Assembly: GCF_030269925.1 (NCBI RefSeq)
Contig: NC_085131.1
Coordinates: 13,501,501-13,565,500, forward strand
Source of the DNA: Bombyx mori
Lineage: Eukaryota; Arthropoda; Insecta; Lepidoptera; Bombycidae
Direction: 5' to 3'
DNA length: 64,000 bases
The position numbers and the translations under genes are program-made. The notes under the pieces are model-generated. The model ran no database searches. It saw only the letters and a program-made list of their open reading frames with translations, and was not told the origin of the DNA. Numbering within the stretch: the stretch's first letter is position 1; each line of letters begins with the position of its first letter. This document shows, in pieces, positions 9,249-21,428 of the stretch.

Positions 9249-11455
9249 AAAAATCGATTAATTGATTATTAAAGTATGTTTTTCGACAAAGTTCAAAATG
9301 CAATTATTTAGCGGGAGCTTACGCGAACCCGTGACTTTTCCTCTAACGGTTTCCCATTTTGAAATCGAAGGTTAAACGAAGCGTTCACGTGCTTCCTTCC
9401 ACGGGCTTAAGTCAGGGCCACTAAGTCAGCGAGTCACTTGTTGATTCATGAGACCACACTTAATTAATATTATAAGAATTCTCAAATACCTCAACTCATT
9501 TTAAAAATATGTCCAAATCATTATAAAATCATATTTTTATTGGCCAGACGTGCTTATATTGTAGTTTTTCCTGCTAATAATTGTTAAAGGTGTGCATAAA
9601 AGCCACAAAATCGTACCACCGTTACATAATTACAGTTCTCCCATTATCCGAAAAAACTTCCTCTATTCCTCCCTCAATTTCTTAGAGTTTTGGCGGTTGA
9701 AGTCGATGGGAAATCGAATCACATGGTCCCACCGGTATGTCTACATATGCCAGTAATGTGTTTTTAACATGTTTCAAGACGCGTGACAGTTTTTTGTAAT
9801 GGGCTTCAATACTCTGTGAATTATGGAAGCTGGATAGTTAAATGCAAATACCAAGAGCACAGTCCAATATTAGATTAAAAGTAAACAAAATCAATGTGTT
9901 ACAGTTCTTAGTAGATTATTAGTGAATTCATCTACATGTCTTTTTAATAGGCAGTGTCCACAATGACCGAAATTCCATAATAACAGCGGACCCCCAAGAT
10001 TTATATTAAATTTGTTTTATGTAAAATGTACATAGATACATTAATACTTTTTTGTTATAAGAGAATTTAAAAATATATACTTATATTTCCTAAAAATACA
10101 TTGAGAACCCTTGTTGTTGTTAAGAACTACTAAACAAAATACGGAAATCAGCTGATGAACAGATTGTAAAATTAGCTGCCTGTTTATAAATAGACGAAAT
10201 AACAAATAAGATTTACGGAAATCGAGGAGAGTGATGTAATGGCAAATCGGGCGTGGGTACAAATAAGAGCTTTTGATAAAATTCAATTCTGGAACGAAAA
10301 TAGAAAAGCGAGCTCCTATTTGGTAATGTTATCTCTTTTTATTATCTTATGTTTCATGTCTCTTTCATCTGTGAATCTCGTAAATCTGTAATTATCAAAC
10401 CAGACTTCTTTTGTCTTTTGCTGTGTCATGCCCTCTTACGAGCAGTTCGTCGAAATTCTGCCAAACTATGTCTGTTATAATTTCTTTCTTCCACAGGCCT
10501 TTCTCAAAACTAGAAATAGATTACTACTAGCAAGTACTTTTATATATCAAAATTAAGCGAAAAATCTTTTTTAAATTCGGGTCCTATTATTTCATCCATC
10601 TAGATCGCCAATCCCGTAGCCCCAAAGTAATTCCTGATCGTGAATTTTGTCCCATAACTCGATGTAGGCCCAGCCTGGTGTAATCTCGACACTACGATTC
10701 TTAGAGCCTCGTGATTGGATCGGGCCGAGCTTATCGACTTATTTCGTGAATTCTCTATGCATACCGTCAGGTTTTTATTAGATTAGAGCTCTTATAAGAA
10801 TTTTAGGGGCTCGGGAATCGGTTTAAGATTGAACATTCGGTAATGGTAGTAATGCTTAAGGAATCATGTTAGATACATCACCGGCTTGTACTCTTTTGCA
10901 CTGAATTATTTATTCCGTGTCTTGGTAAATGTTTACAGTTTTATGTATTCATGCTTCTGAAAGTATATTATTAGGATTTTTTTGTCTTTATTCTGTGACA
11001 TAATCTTAATGTATTTCTTGAAAATATTCAGGGTAAACGTTTAGAAGTACCTTTGTTTCATAGTCTTAATGGTACTTTCATCTATCATTCATTTCATCAT
11101 TCATTTGATCTTATCGGTCTGTTTTTAGAGTATTTTCAAATTAGAGAGTAAAAATTACTAAAAAAATTTTCAATTCGGTTAGTTTTTTTGTCCTATTATG
11201 CGAAGTTTAAAGATACTATGTACGCAGCGTCGTAATGGAGTGTATGACTTGAGATAGAGACGTGCATAGCCAAGTACCCCCTCGGGAATACATGGGTTGT
11301 GATGTCTCAATGCTTTCCTTGGGTGGTATTATTTCCTTTAGTTCCCATCTTACTTACCAGCCGATAGTCGTTTAAATTCGTCTGTTTCAAAATTTAAATT
11401 TAGTGATTTTTTTTAATCAAAAAATCTATCGTTCAACTCCTTTGAAATTAGTATG
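9249..11455. other. unique DNA, no supported feature
   Basis: AT-rich stretch with short random frames only. A pyrimidine-rich CAG at 10479-10494 has no open exon after it in two frames. Confidence 0.45.
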
Positions 11456-12283
11456 GGGTTTTTCAATACTTCGAACTTTGACAGCTCACAGCGGCTGGTA
11501 AAGAAATAGCTGTCAAATTTGGCATGAACACATATTTAGTCGTGATATTTTACGATGGAACGCTACACGCTTATCCGGCGGTATCATCGGCCGTTATTTC
11601 TTCGAAGATGCGCCAAGAGCCGTGCTCACTGTCAATGGTGACCAGTATCGGACGATGATAACAAACTTTTTGTGGCCTAGGCTAGATGGTATGGATCTCA
11701 CAAACATGTGGTTCCAACAGAACGGCGCTAGTTGCTATACAGCGCAGGAAACATTAAATTTATTGGATGATAAATTCGAAGGCGTCGTCAGCTCTCGTAG
11801 TGGCGACATCAATAGGCCACCGAGATCGTGTGACTACGCACCGCTCGACTAGGCTGTGTGAAATCACAACCATAACTCGCGCTCTTCGTGAAATTGAACC
11901 CCATTAATGCGAAAATGTCATACAAAATTGGTCCATTAGGATACACCACCTACAGCGGTGTCGCGGTGGCCATTTGACTGAAATTACATTCCATGCATAA
12001 TATTATCAAATACCTGTAATGAATGATTGAATTTCAATCTGTCATATGACAATTGACGTGTGATTAAACAACATTTAATGCCCTTTCTTCAATAATTCTT
12101 TATCACACATTTCACAACGTCCATTAACCGAAAAATTATTTAAACAACTGTCAATTGTCATTTAACAGATTGAAATTCAATCATTCATTACATACCCTTT
12201 AAAATAAAATAAGATTTATGGCAATATCACTTTTCAGGTTTATAAATTTTTTATTTATTTTGAGCGCTCTTAATGAAAAACCC
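11456..12283 (+). mobile_element. internally deleted Tc1/mariner-type element, copy A
   Basis: Ends are imperfect inverted repeats (GGGTTTTTCAATACTTCGAA against GGGTTTTTCATTAAGAGCGC). The remaining frame (from about 11600) has AVLTVNGDQYRTMITNFLWP and MWFQQNGA.CYTAQETLNLL, the second catalytic aspartate region of mariner-like transposases (QQD.A..HTA), with the Asp changed to Asn here. The N-terminal DNA-binding half and first Asp are missing, and about 40 bp after PPRSCDYAPLD are deleted. A subterminal hairpin (TTTGACAGC...GCTGTCAAA) follows the 5' end. A 178-bp MITE is inserted near the 3' end. Confidence 0.75.
12015..12192. mobile_element. 178-bp MITE nested in the mariner copy
   Basis: The terminal inverted repeat is a perfect 28 bp beginning TGTAATGAATGATTGAATTT, and with two mismatches extends to about 43 bp. 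It is flanked by the 4-bp duplication TACC (12011-12014 and 12193-12196). The second mariner copy has an unoccupied site (AAATACCC) at the matching position, proving the insertion. No coding capacity. Confidence 0.85.
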
Positions 12284-13362
12284 TTAATAAAATACTATTT
12301 TCAGGTATTACTCTGAAGATTCTAAATTCGTTTTCGACCAACTAAAAACAGAGTTCGTGTCCTGACTAGTTTTATCTAATAAGAACAACTTATGTTTCTC
12401 CTTTTGTATTACAGAAATCAAGTTAAAAGACGATTACAACTGCCATTTGGGTTTGATTTATTGAACTATAAATTTTCTTTTAGTTTCAATTTAACATTAT
12501 TATTTTGTGCTTGTTTGATAATTAGATTGTGTAGTGCTATAACTACTTAAATATGAATTTACAATATCAAGGGTTCTAGTTTTGAAAAAGTTTGTAATTA
12601 ACCTTTAGAATAATCACATTCTGCATCGAAGACTTTATTCTTCTTGTGTTTTTATGTTACGATACATTCTTTTTTTAAAGTTATAAATCTGTCAAGTAAC
12701 TTTAAGAATTATTTTGGAATAAAATTCTCACACGGTTCCCAAAATTAAATAGATAACCATCTGCGCACATATATCCCTGGTACTCATGATATCCCTGAGC
12801 ATCAGTAATTATTTAGCATCAGACGGATTAGATTCTCGATTTTTTTTTAAAAAATACATTTTGGCAAACCCATTAAAACACTAAATCTACATCAAACATC
12901 GTCGGCTTTACAAAAATAAATCCTTCAAGCGAAGCCGTTGGCAGTATATCCTCAATCAAAAAGAAAATATTGCACTTAACTTCCCAAGCAGAACTGCAAT
13001 CAACTCGACGGATCCTGACGAGTTCAGGTGTTTCGCGAGGGGTGCAAGAATCTGAGAAAAAAAATCACATTTATCCCGCTCCTGACTGGGGGGTTTGAAT
13101 AATGAGAGTCATTTTTGGGGACCCTCCAGATTGAGTAAGGGGTGTTGAGATTGTCAAGCGAAAATATGAAATTGTTTTCCTACAGACGTTCGTGATTCAT
13201 TTGGATTTTTCTGATCTTCAGATCATTTGGACTATAAATGATTACAAGTTATAATAGTGGACTAATTTGATTGGCAATAGACTCGGAATACAGCATGAAA
13301 GAATTGACTAAAGGTGTTTCAAATGGTGTACAAGAATAGTCGAAGTTTGAAGAAGTTTGAAG
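12284..13362. other. unique DNA with one weak splice-acceptor candidate
   Basis: At 12395-12414 a strong polypyrimidine tract ends in TTACAG. A frame of 44 codons follows before a stop, with no coding bias. Not called as a gene. Confidence 0.35.
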
Positions 13363-13804
13363 TCGTCGTGGCCTAACGGATAAGACGTCCGGTGCATTCG
13401 TGTTGAAGCGATGCACCGGTGTTCAAATCCCGCAGGCGGGTACGAATTTTTCTAATGAAATACGTACTCAACAAATGTTCACGATTGATTTCCACGGTGA
13501 AGGAATAACATCGTGTAATAAAAATGAAACCAGCAAAATTATAATTTGCGTAATTACTGGTGGTAGGACCTCTTGTGAGTCCGCACGGGTAGGTACCACC
13601 GCCCCGCCTATTTCTGCCGTGAAGCAGTAATGCGTTTCGGTTTGAAGGGTGGGGCAGCCGTTGTAACTATACTGAGACCTTAGAACTTATATCTCAAGGT
13701 GGGTGGCGCATTTACGTTGTAGATGTCTATGGGCTCCAGTAACCACTTAACACCAGGTGGGCTGTGAGCTCGTCCACTCATCTAAGCAATAAAAAAAAAA
13801 AAAA
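13363..13804 (+). mobile_element. Bm1 SINE, full length
   Basis: The best copy in the window. A box around 13368-13381 (GTGGCCTAACGGAT), B box around 13420-13430 (GTTCAAATCCC), complete body, 14-base A tail. Confidence 0.92.
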
Positions 13805-14189
13805 TAGTCATTCGACCATTGTGTTTTCAGTGTAGTACAAAGTTATATTAGCAGCAGCAATGGATTCAGAGCATCGATGGTAACAGCTGCGGTTACAAAC
13901 GTCGGCTAGTTCCAGGGTAGATTGAAAGAAATAAAATTTAATAATATTACTGGCTCTACTTTTACGGTGTCGTTTTAAGATAAAATTAATGCCTTAAGAT
14001 TCTCTTGTGAAATCTTTATTTCTATAATTTCTTAGTATAGTGTGACATTTTCAACTTTTTATCAGTTTTAAAAATAAAATACTACAAAACTAGTTCGTAA
14101 ATATAAATAAATATATCTTGAGCTTATTAGATAATGTGGAAAGGGTGAGAGTATAATTAGGCCTTCGATTGTATTTCTCAAAATGGGCA

Positions 14190-14280
14190 GCATTATGATG
14201 TCCATGGACAACGGTAGCCACTGAGCCTCTGGTGTGCCGTCAGCTCGTTTACTAAGATAATAAATTAAAGCAATAAAAAT
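14190..14280 (+). mobile_element. decayed family Y/Bm1-type tail
   Basis: GATGTCCATGGACAACGGTA, then TGGTGTGCCGTCAGCTCGTT and GCAATAAAA are recognisable but diverged. Confidence 0.45.
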
Positions 14281-14340
14281 CATCATATTGAAAAATGTTG
14301 TTTTGTACATTTATATGTGGTAACTAAGTTATTTCCATCT

Positions 14341-14456
14341 TTTTTTTTTTATTGCCCTTGTAGACAGACGAGCGCACGGCCCACCTGATGCTGAGTGGTT
14401 ACCGTCGCCCATGGACTTCAGCAATGCCAGGGGCAGAGCCAAGCCGCTGCCTACCG
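14341..14456 (-). mobile_element. LINE 3' tail, family Y
   Basis: A T tract, then ATTGCCCTTGTAGACAGACG through CCAAGCCGCTGCCTACCG. 5' truncated at the same place as the copies at 22810 and 55420. Confidence 0.75.
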
Positions 14457-14489
14457 AAATAATAATTCAATAATACGCCATTTATTGTA

Positions 14490-14862
14490 CACTAGTGACC
14501 CGCCCTCGCTTCGCTTCGGAAACATTAAATTGTATTATTGAATAGCTGAGTAGCGCGATGTTACTGTGGTCGGTTATTGTAGGATCGCAGGGGACGCCGC
14601 GGGGCGAAGCTAGTCTAAAAAAGTAGCCTAAGTTACTCCTTATATCATCAGCTACTTGTCAGTGAAAGTCCCGTCAAATTCGGTCCAGCCGTTCCAGAGG
14701 TTAGCCGGAACAAACAGACAGACAGACAGAAAGATAAAAATTGTAAAAAATGCTATTTTGGTCTATGTACCGTATATATATATTCATATGCATGTAGTAA
14801 AAAGCGGTTATTTCAATATTACAAACAGATACTCCAATTTTATTTATATGTATAGATGGAGT
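14490..14862 (-). mobile_element. Helitron-like non-autonomous element
   Basis: Starts (as its right end) ACTAGTGACCCGCCCTCGCT and ends near TATATGTATAGATG. Internal landmarks are TCGGTCCAGCCGTTCCAGAG, a GACA microsatellite (14715-14730), and CCGTATATATATATTCATAT. It matches a widespread lepidopteran family that I assign to Helitron-like elements from memory. Confidence 0.55.
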
Positions 14863-15310
14863 TGAATTGTCAAACGGCAAAACTAGCATCCATTAATCGG
14901 CTTAAGGCAATCAATATGCTTTTGTTGTTTGCTTTTTGTTGTTTTGTTGTTGTTGCTATACTAACTGGACGTGCATACAAATGCCATTTGAAAAATTCTC
15001 TGTTAATTCTTTTGATAAAACATGTATGAAAGGTTAACAGGATTGAACTTTTTTCATCAGTTCAGCATGCAAGCTTAATGTGTTCGACATTTCACGGTAC
15101 ACTTCTAGATAATGGTATAATTGGTGTTAGATCGTTGTAAACACGCACTGGCTGTTATCTATCACCAAAGGCCGCAAATCAGGCTTTTGTTTCGATTATA
15201 ACGTTAGGATAGGCGTCGTTATATAGTCTAAGAATCTAAGGTGTCAAATTTACTGACTAACCATATAAAACTTCATCCCCTAACTAAGCATACAGATAAA
15301 ACCATCTATG
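14863..15310. other. unique DNA, no feature
   Basis: A short TTGTTGTTTTG-rich patch (14930-14965). Otherwise nothing recognisable. Confidence 0.4.
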
Positions 15311-15505
15311 TTTTTTTTATTTATTGCTTAAATGGGTGGACGAGTTCATAGCTAAACTGGTTTTAAGTGGTAACTAGAGTCCATAGACATCGACAACGTA
15401 AATGCCGCCACCCACCTTGAGATATGAGTTTTAATGTCTCAGTATAGTTACAACGGCTCCCCACCCCTCAAACCCAAACGCATTACTGCTTCACGGCAGG
15501 TACCT
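15311..15505 (-). mobile_element. Bm1 SINE, 3' half
   Basis: T tract, tail and body back to GCATTACTGCTTCACGGCAG. Truncated there. Confidence 0.85.
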
Positions 15506-15642
15506 GGGGCATTTACGTCGACATTGTCGTATTAAATGTTATGAGCAAACTAAGTGACTTATCCGTCAGGCAATACTCTCCACATAAACTGCGCCAAATG
15601 GTCGTCACCTTTAAATCGCAATCGCAAAAACAACGTAGTTTA

Positions 15643-15885
15643 CTGGTGGTAGGACCTCTTGTGAGTCCACACGGGTAGGTACCACCACCCTGCCTATTTC
15701 TGCGTTGAAGCAGTAATGTGTTTCGGTTTCAAGGGTGGGGCAGCCGTTGTATCTATACTGAGGTAATAGAACTCATATCTTAAGGGGAGTGGCGCCATTT
15801 AGGTTGTTGGTTTCTATGGGCTCTAGTAACCACTTAAAACCAGGTGGGCTATGAACTCGTTTACCCATGTAAGCTATAAAAAAAT
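15643..15885 (+). mobile_element. Bm1 SINE, short form
   Basis: Begins at ACTGGTGGTAGGACCTC, the recurrent short-form boundary, and runs to an A-rich tail. Confidence 0.87.
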
Positions 15886-16097
15886 AAGAAGATAGATATT
15901 AAAAAAGGCCCCAAAACTAAAATGTACATTTACATAGTTCCCAAAAAATCAATAGATCCAGAACAAAACACGTTTCGGCCTTTTGTATACACACGATACT
16001 CACTAATGAAGGCGCGTCAATCAGTCCGTTTGTAGGTCTGTCAGTTGGCCGATACTCGTACAAATTAGTGACAACGGACGCACGGTCCGATCCCCTA

Positions 16098-16148
16098 CAT
16101 GATGTTTCAAACCGACAGATTGTGTGTCTGTCGGTTTGAAACATCATG
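16098..16148. repeat. perfect 22-bp inverted repeat (hairpin, 7-nt loop)
   Basis: The arm CATGATGTTTCAAACCGACA (16098-16119, two more bases GA) pairs without mismatch with 16127-16148. The loop is TTGTGTG. It lies 65 bp left of a solo LTR and in no family recognised here. Confidence 0.85.
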
Positions 16149-16212
16149 GTTTTTTCGACTACGATTTTCGGGTTGTGAATGTAATGTACGGAAAATTGAA
16201 TGTGATCGCTAA

Positions 16213-16574
16213 TGTCACGCGCTGGGGTTCGGGATACATAAAAAAATCTACCGTAATGTAAATTAAAACTGTATTATCGCTTAGAACACTTAAAACACTT
16301 TACCAACACTTCAAAATTCTCACTTCACTTCTTCCGCTTCGCATTATGTGATTACTAACTAACTGCGTGCCATATCTGCAGGGCTTTTATAGTCGATACC
16401 ACATCCTTAGAATTATCGAGAACATTTCTCGCAAGCCGAGTATTTTCGATGTGTGTTTCCGCTGTCTGACAATAGATGGCGTTGTATTTCTCGATCGTTT
16501 TAGATGTTACTAGATCATTTCACATTCGTTTCGACTACTCGGCGATAGATGGCGTTACTATTAGCAGCGTAATA
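16213..16574 (-). mobile_element. solo LTR, copy 1
   Basis: Homologous end to end with 44271-44654. Edges are TGTCACG...CGTAATA, a mutated TGTTACG/CGTAACA pair. In sense (minus) orientation it has GACTATAAAAGC, a TATA box, followed by CAGTTAGTTAGTAATC about 25 bases later. No internal retroelement sequence adjoins and no target duplication is clear. Confidence 0.65.
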
Positions 16575-16772
16575 CTATTTAGAACACGTTTACACTGGTG
16601 TAGTAATATATAAAAATCAATATAATATGAGTGCATTTAATACGGAGTAAATTTGACGGGTCAATCCGACGAGAATCTTGAAAGCGTGGCTGGCTCATTT
16701 CTTATAACCTTTTGTTGTTGATAAATCTTAGGAAACTTGTAATACATATTTTTTATAAAAAAGTACATTCAA

Positions 16773-17531
16773 GGATTTTTAAATGGGGGCGCTCGCACTT
16801 TGACAGCTCATAGCGGCCATCTTGGTAAAGCGATGGCTGTCAAATTTGCCATGAACACATAATATTTAGTCCCTATATTTTTCCCTATAGAACGCTACAC
16901 AATTAAATGGCAGTATCATCGTCCCTTATTTCTTCGAAAATGCGCAAGAAGCTGCGCTCACTGTCAATGGCAACCGATACCGGACGATAGTAACAAACTT
17001 TTTGTGGCCTAGGATAGATTGTACTGATCTCACAAACATGTGGTTCCAACAGGACGACGCCGCTTGCCATACAGCACAGGAAACATTAAATCTATTGGAT
17101 GAGAAATTCGAAGGCTTCGTCATATCGCGCAGTGGCGATATCAACTGTCCACCGAGATCGTGTGATTTAACACCGCTCGACTACTTTCTGTGAGGCTACG
17201 TGAAATCTCTAGTCTATGCAGACAAACCACAATCAATTACCGCCCTGAAGGCCAACATAACTCGCGCTCTTAGTGAAATTGAGCCCCATTTGCACGAAGA
17301 TGCCATATAAAATTGGTTCACCAGTATACATCAGCAACAGCGGAATTGCGGCGGCCATTTGGCTGAAATTATATCCCATACATAATGTCATCAAATACCC
17401 TTTAATACCTTTAAATAATGTAATTTTAATACCCTTTTAATACCCTTAAAATAAAATAAAAATTGTAGCGATATCACTTAAACAGGTTTTTTTATTATTT
17501 TATATTTAATTTCGAGCGCTCTTAATCAAGT
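16773..17531 (+). mobile_element. internally deleted Tc1/mariner-type element, copy B
   Basis: Collinear with copy A including the same missing N-terminal half. The frame retains MWFQQDDAACHTAQETLNLL, with the expected Asp, and DLTPLDYFL, then a stop where Trp is usual, then GYVKSLVYADKPQSITALKA further on. The first catalytic Asp region is absent, so it is non-autonomous. The 3' end has GAGCGCTCTTAAT, and the 5' end GGCGCTCG and the TTTGACAGC...GCTGTCAAA subterminal hairpin. Confidence 0.75.
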
Positions 17532-18102
17532 GGGAAGGGGTTTTTTTCTTTGTTTCTGGGCTTCGTAACCACTTAAAACCTGAGATACTGTTGGCTCATG
17601 CACTAAAATAACGCAATCATATAAAATTCGTTTCCAAAATTCACTTTGCTTTTATCCTGGTCGTAAAAGTGCTACATATTATAATAGTGGTTCGTTCATA
17701 ATCTGTTAGCAAATAATCCATTTCAATACTAGTTCAAAGTAGCTCTGCCCCAAATGAGGCGTTCACGTGACCCCTTTCCCCATTACAGCGGGGAGGCCTT
17801 CAGAAAGTTCTCAACTTTGTATCGCCAAAAAGATCTCGAACTGAAATGGGAATTGATGCGGAGTCATTTTTCACCGCCATACTGGTTATGGTAATCGTAA
17901 ATGACTTTTTGGGAGTTACGGAATCGGTTTTCGGCTGAAACTCTCGAATTGTGTATGGAATTAGGAGTTTTAAGGGTGTTCAGTGGCTAAGGGTTTGAGC
18001 TTCCAAGTTGCTTTTATGTTTATGATTCACAAACATTAAGATTTTAATTTTTATTTCAGTGTGTAAGTCAGTTTTTATTTCATATCGTTATAATTATTAA
18101 AT
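17532..18102. other. unique DNA with a trace of a Bm1 tail
   Basis: GGGCTTCGTAACCACTTAAA at 17558-17577 hints at an old Bm1 tail. The rest is unrecognised. Confidence 0.35.
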
Positions 18103-18316
18103 ACTAGCGACCCGCCCTCGCTTCGCTTCGGAAACATTAAAACACACACGAAACCAAAAAAAAAACAAAAAAATTTAAAAAAAGTAGCCTATGTTCATCA
18201 GGGACAATGTCGGCTTCTAATGGAAAAAGAATTTTTCAAATCGGTCCAGTAGTTTTGGAGCCTATTCGAAACAAACAAACAAACAAATCTTTCCTCTTTA
18301 TAATATTAGTATAGAT
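18103..18316 (-). mobile_element. Helitron-like non-autonomous element
   Basis: Begins ACTAGCGACCCGCCCTCGCT and ends TATAATATTAGTATAGAT. Internal ATCGGTCCAGTAGTTTTGGA and AACAAACAAACAAACAAAT are typical. Confidence 0.6.
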
Positions 18317-20164
18317 ATAGATTCAAATTGAAAGTATCTTATAATGTGGGGTTAGTCTGAAAACCTAAGTGAATTGGGATATATCTGTTATAAGAGTACA
18401 ACTTGAAAGTTTTCGAAGCACCGTGCGGTGAACTACTGCTACATTATCATTAAAATATCTTTTTAGTATTTTGACATAATATGTAAGTTCAAACATGGAT
18501 TAAAAAACCTTGTAAAGAACTAACGGGCTTGTCTTATTTATATATTAAAAAAACAACGATCCAATCCTAATAATAAAATGAAATTGCTTGGAGAAACATT
18601 TCGTTCCCACTTTGCGTTCTCTAGTAAGTAATCATTGAATTTATAATAAGTTGCACTGAACACACGTTCTTTATTAGTTTTATTGAACCTATGTATAAGT
18701 AATACATACATAGTATGTATGTTCATGTATTTTCTCTATTTTCGCCTGTCCAACTGTCTGCCTCCATTGTAAAGGTTTCGGATTCGTGACAAGTATTTAT
18801 ACCTTTTATATACATAGGCTACAGGTAATCGACATACTTCTTACTTGTCAAAAGCTCAAACTATAATTTACAATATATTTAAGGGATTTTGTATCGAAAT
18901 TCTTACACTGAAAACCACAAACTGCTGGAAAAGCTAATTTCAGAGAACAGAGAGTGCAAACACCACAACACTGGCTAATGATTAAAAGCAATTATTGATT
19001 GAACAATGTACACAAGACGTTATGTTCAGGTAATTCTGTAGGTTTGTGTGGCAATCAATTTCGTACCTAATTACTTTGGTCGTATATCAAATTTAGTTCG
19101 TAATGATGCGTGTGGAAGATAAGGGTTGTTTACTTATGTAAATTGCAATTCAGTTATTCGTGTTACTGGGCACATTAAAAATCCATTTAAAAATAATTGA
19201 ACATTGAAAATTTCGGTGTAAGATTTTACTGTTAAAGGAATGAAAATTTAAATTATTTAAACAAATTTAAGATACCAATAAACCATAAGTAAAAAGTAAG
19301 GTGAAAAACATTAAACACATAGGGCAGAACACTAATACAAATTCCACAAAAAATTCTCAAAGATCTATTAGGCAAATTATAGAACCAGCTATAAATATCT
19401 GTACAAGATAAAACAGAAATCAATGTTGGATCAACAAGCCTAATTTAAAACAAAACAATCATAGAAGATCGCGATCCGTCAAAGCCACGTTCCGAATGTT
19501 TGTTAAATTAAACATAGAAACTTTTTAATGATCGCCAAGTCAGTACACGAGATCCGAGAATCAAATAACCATTGGTAAAGTTTGGTGAGAAGCAGGAAGC
19601 TGACTGAAAGTTTTTAATTGATCTATTGATAACAGACTCACAGCTTTCGGGGAGCTTTCGGCCGTTAGAGTTAATGATTTCGTTGTGTTTGACCTGATTC
19701 GAAAGTGAAATTAGGAATATAATTGGAAATAAACGTCTGCTGCAGAGCTAGAAAACAGTTTAAGCGACAAATAAATGGCTGAGACGGATAAAAGGTCTCA
19801 TTGCACGCCTTGAGCTTAAGGCTTAGATGTTACCTTGTTTGTTCTTTTGATAGTTTTTCTCCAAAACAATCCCAACTCCTCGTTCTTAGTTTTCTAAAAT
19901 CCAAAAAAGACGAATTTATTCCATAGTTAGATAGGACACACGTTTTTTCCACATTCAAATACTTTTCATCTTTGGGTAAAAATAGCTGAGTAAAAATCAT
20001 TAAACTGTAATAAAAATGGATATTTATTGTGTTTGAGCCACATAACTCTCAACAGCGTCGAATCCACATGAAGACACAAAACCCATGACACGTCCTTACA
20101 GATCCATTAACCTCAGCACTACGCGCCTTCAGTTCTAACACTTGGAGCAGGTTTAGGGACCCCA
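18317..20164. other. unique AT-rich DNA
   Basis: No repeat family, RNA gene or exon signal that I can support. Confidence 0.45.
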
Positions 20165-20430
20165 GTAATCGTATTCATCGAACTCGGCAAAGAGTTCGAC
20201 GTGTAATCTACTTAAGCCAATCATCAGCCCGCTGACTCTCTCACCGGATTTCCTCAGCGGGTTGCGTTTCCGACCTGGTAGTAAATTCACTCGCCAAGTA
20301 GTTTCCCTTGAGCTGTTAGGTCTGCTCTGGAGGCGCTCGGGCAGCTTTTAGAAAATCCCATGCCCTCTTGGCTGAGTCTTTGCTCGACCACCTGTCATGG
20401 TGACAGGAACTGGAAAACCACCGAGCCACC
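20165..20430 (+). mobile_element. LINE 3' tail, divergent subfamily of X
   Basis: Shares CTCACCGGATTTCCTCAGCG and GGTTGCGTTTCCGACCTGGT with family X, but continues differently (TGAGCTGTTAGGTCTGCTCT, then CTTGGCTGAGTCTTTGCTCG). 5' truncated. Confidence 0.55.
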
Positions 20431-21172
20431 AGTAATAATTCATAAAAAAAATAAACACATGAGCAACTGAATTCTTTGAATATCGTCGAGCATGTCTACC
20501 TATGTATGTCCCATGAACGACCACACGTTGTCATTAACCGACCCAGTTAATTGTGTGTCGCAGTAAACAAAGATTAAGGGAATTGAGAGTTTTTTTCCGT
20601 TCGGCGGATTTTTATTGGTGCTTTTATTGGCTAACAATATAGAATCGAATATTTAAAACATGCGAGTTTGACTTTATTTGTGTTTATTATTATGTAACGT
20701 GGAGGTCAACTGTTCGAATAATTTTAATCCTTAGCAATTCTTCAGTTCTTTTGCCTACTTTATAATTTCTGGACAGTTTAGAAACGTGTGATATTCGGAT
20801 ATAAAGGGAAGGTTGTTAAAAATATTAGATTTTGACCTTTTTCTACAAGCTCCAATAACAAATTACTACGAACAATTAGTTAACTAGCTACCCAAAAACT
20901 TGTTAAAAACGATTAGCTAGCTTCAGATTTAGGATTAGGTTTGCTCTTCATACCACACGTCGAGATTCCCAGAAAATAGGTTATTGGAACTACTACTACT
21001 ATTGAAAACAAACAAACAGAAACTGATAGAAGTTGTGCCGGATAAAATAGTTACTGAAAACCAATCTATGTGCTATTTGCAGTAAATAAAGTTAATTAAT
21101 ACGTTTTCAATTATACGTCTCGTTTGATTTGTATCAAAATAAAGTGTTTTAGTGTCTTGAATCTGATCATCT
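20431..21172. other. unique DNA, no feature
   Basis: Nothing recognised. Confidence 0.4.
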
Positions 21173-21428
21173 ACTGGTGGTAAATGTATTTGGGATAGGA
21201 CGTCTTGTGAGTCCGCACGGGTAGGTACCACCATCCTCCCTATGCTGTGAAACAGTATTGCGTTTCAGTTCAAAGGGTGGGGCAGCGGTTGTGCTGAAAA
21301 AGTTGAGACCTTACAACCCATGTCTCAAGGTGGGTGGCGGAAATTACGTTGTAGATGTCTATGGGCTCCAGTAACCACTCAACACCAGGTGGGCCATGAG
21401 GTCGTCCATCCATCTAAGCAATAAAAAA
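21173..21428 (+). mobile_element. Bm1 SINE, short form with a small internal insertion
   Basis: ACTGGTGGTA is followed by 14 foreign bases (AATGTATTTGGGAT) before AGGACGTCTTGTGAGTCCGC. Then canonical body and tail. Confidence 0.85.

Noticed and set aside
12395..12550. terminal exon after a strong acceptor
   Set aside because: The 44-codon open frame lacks coding composition. Another frame stops after three codons.
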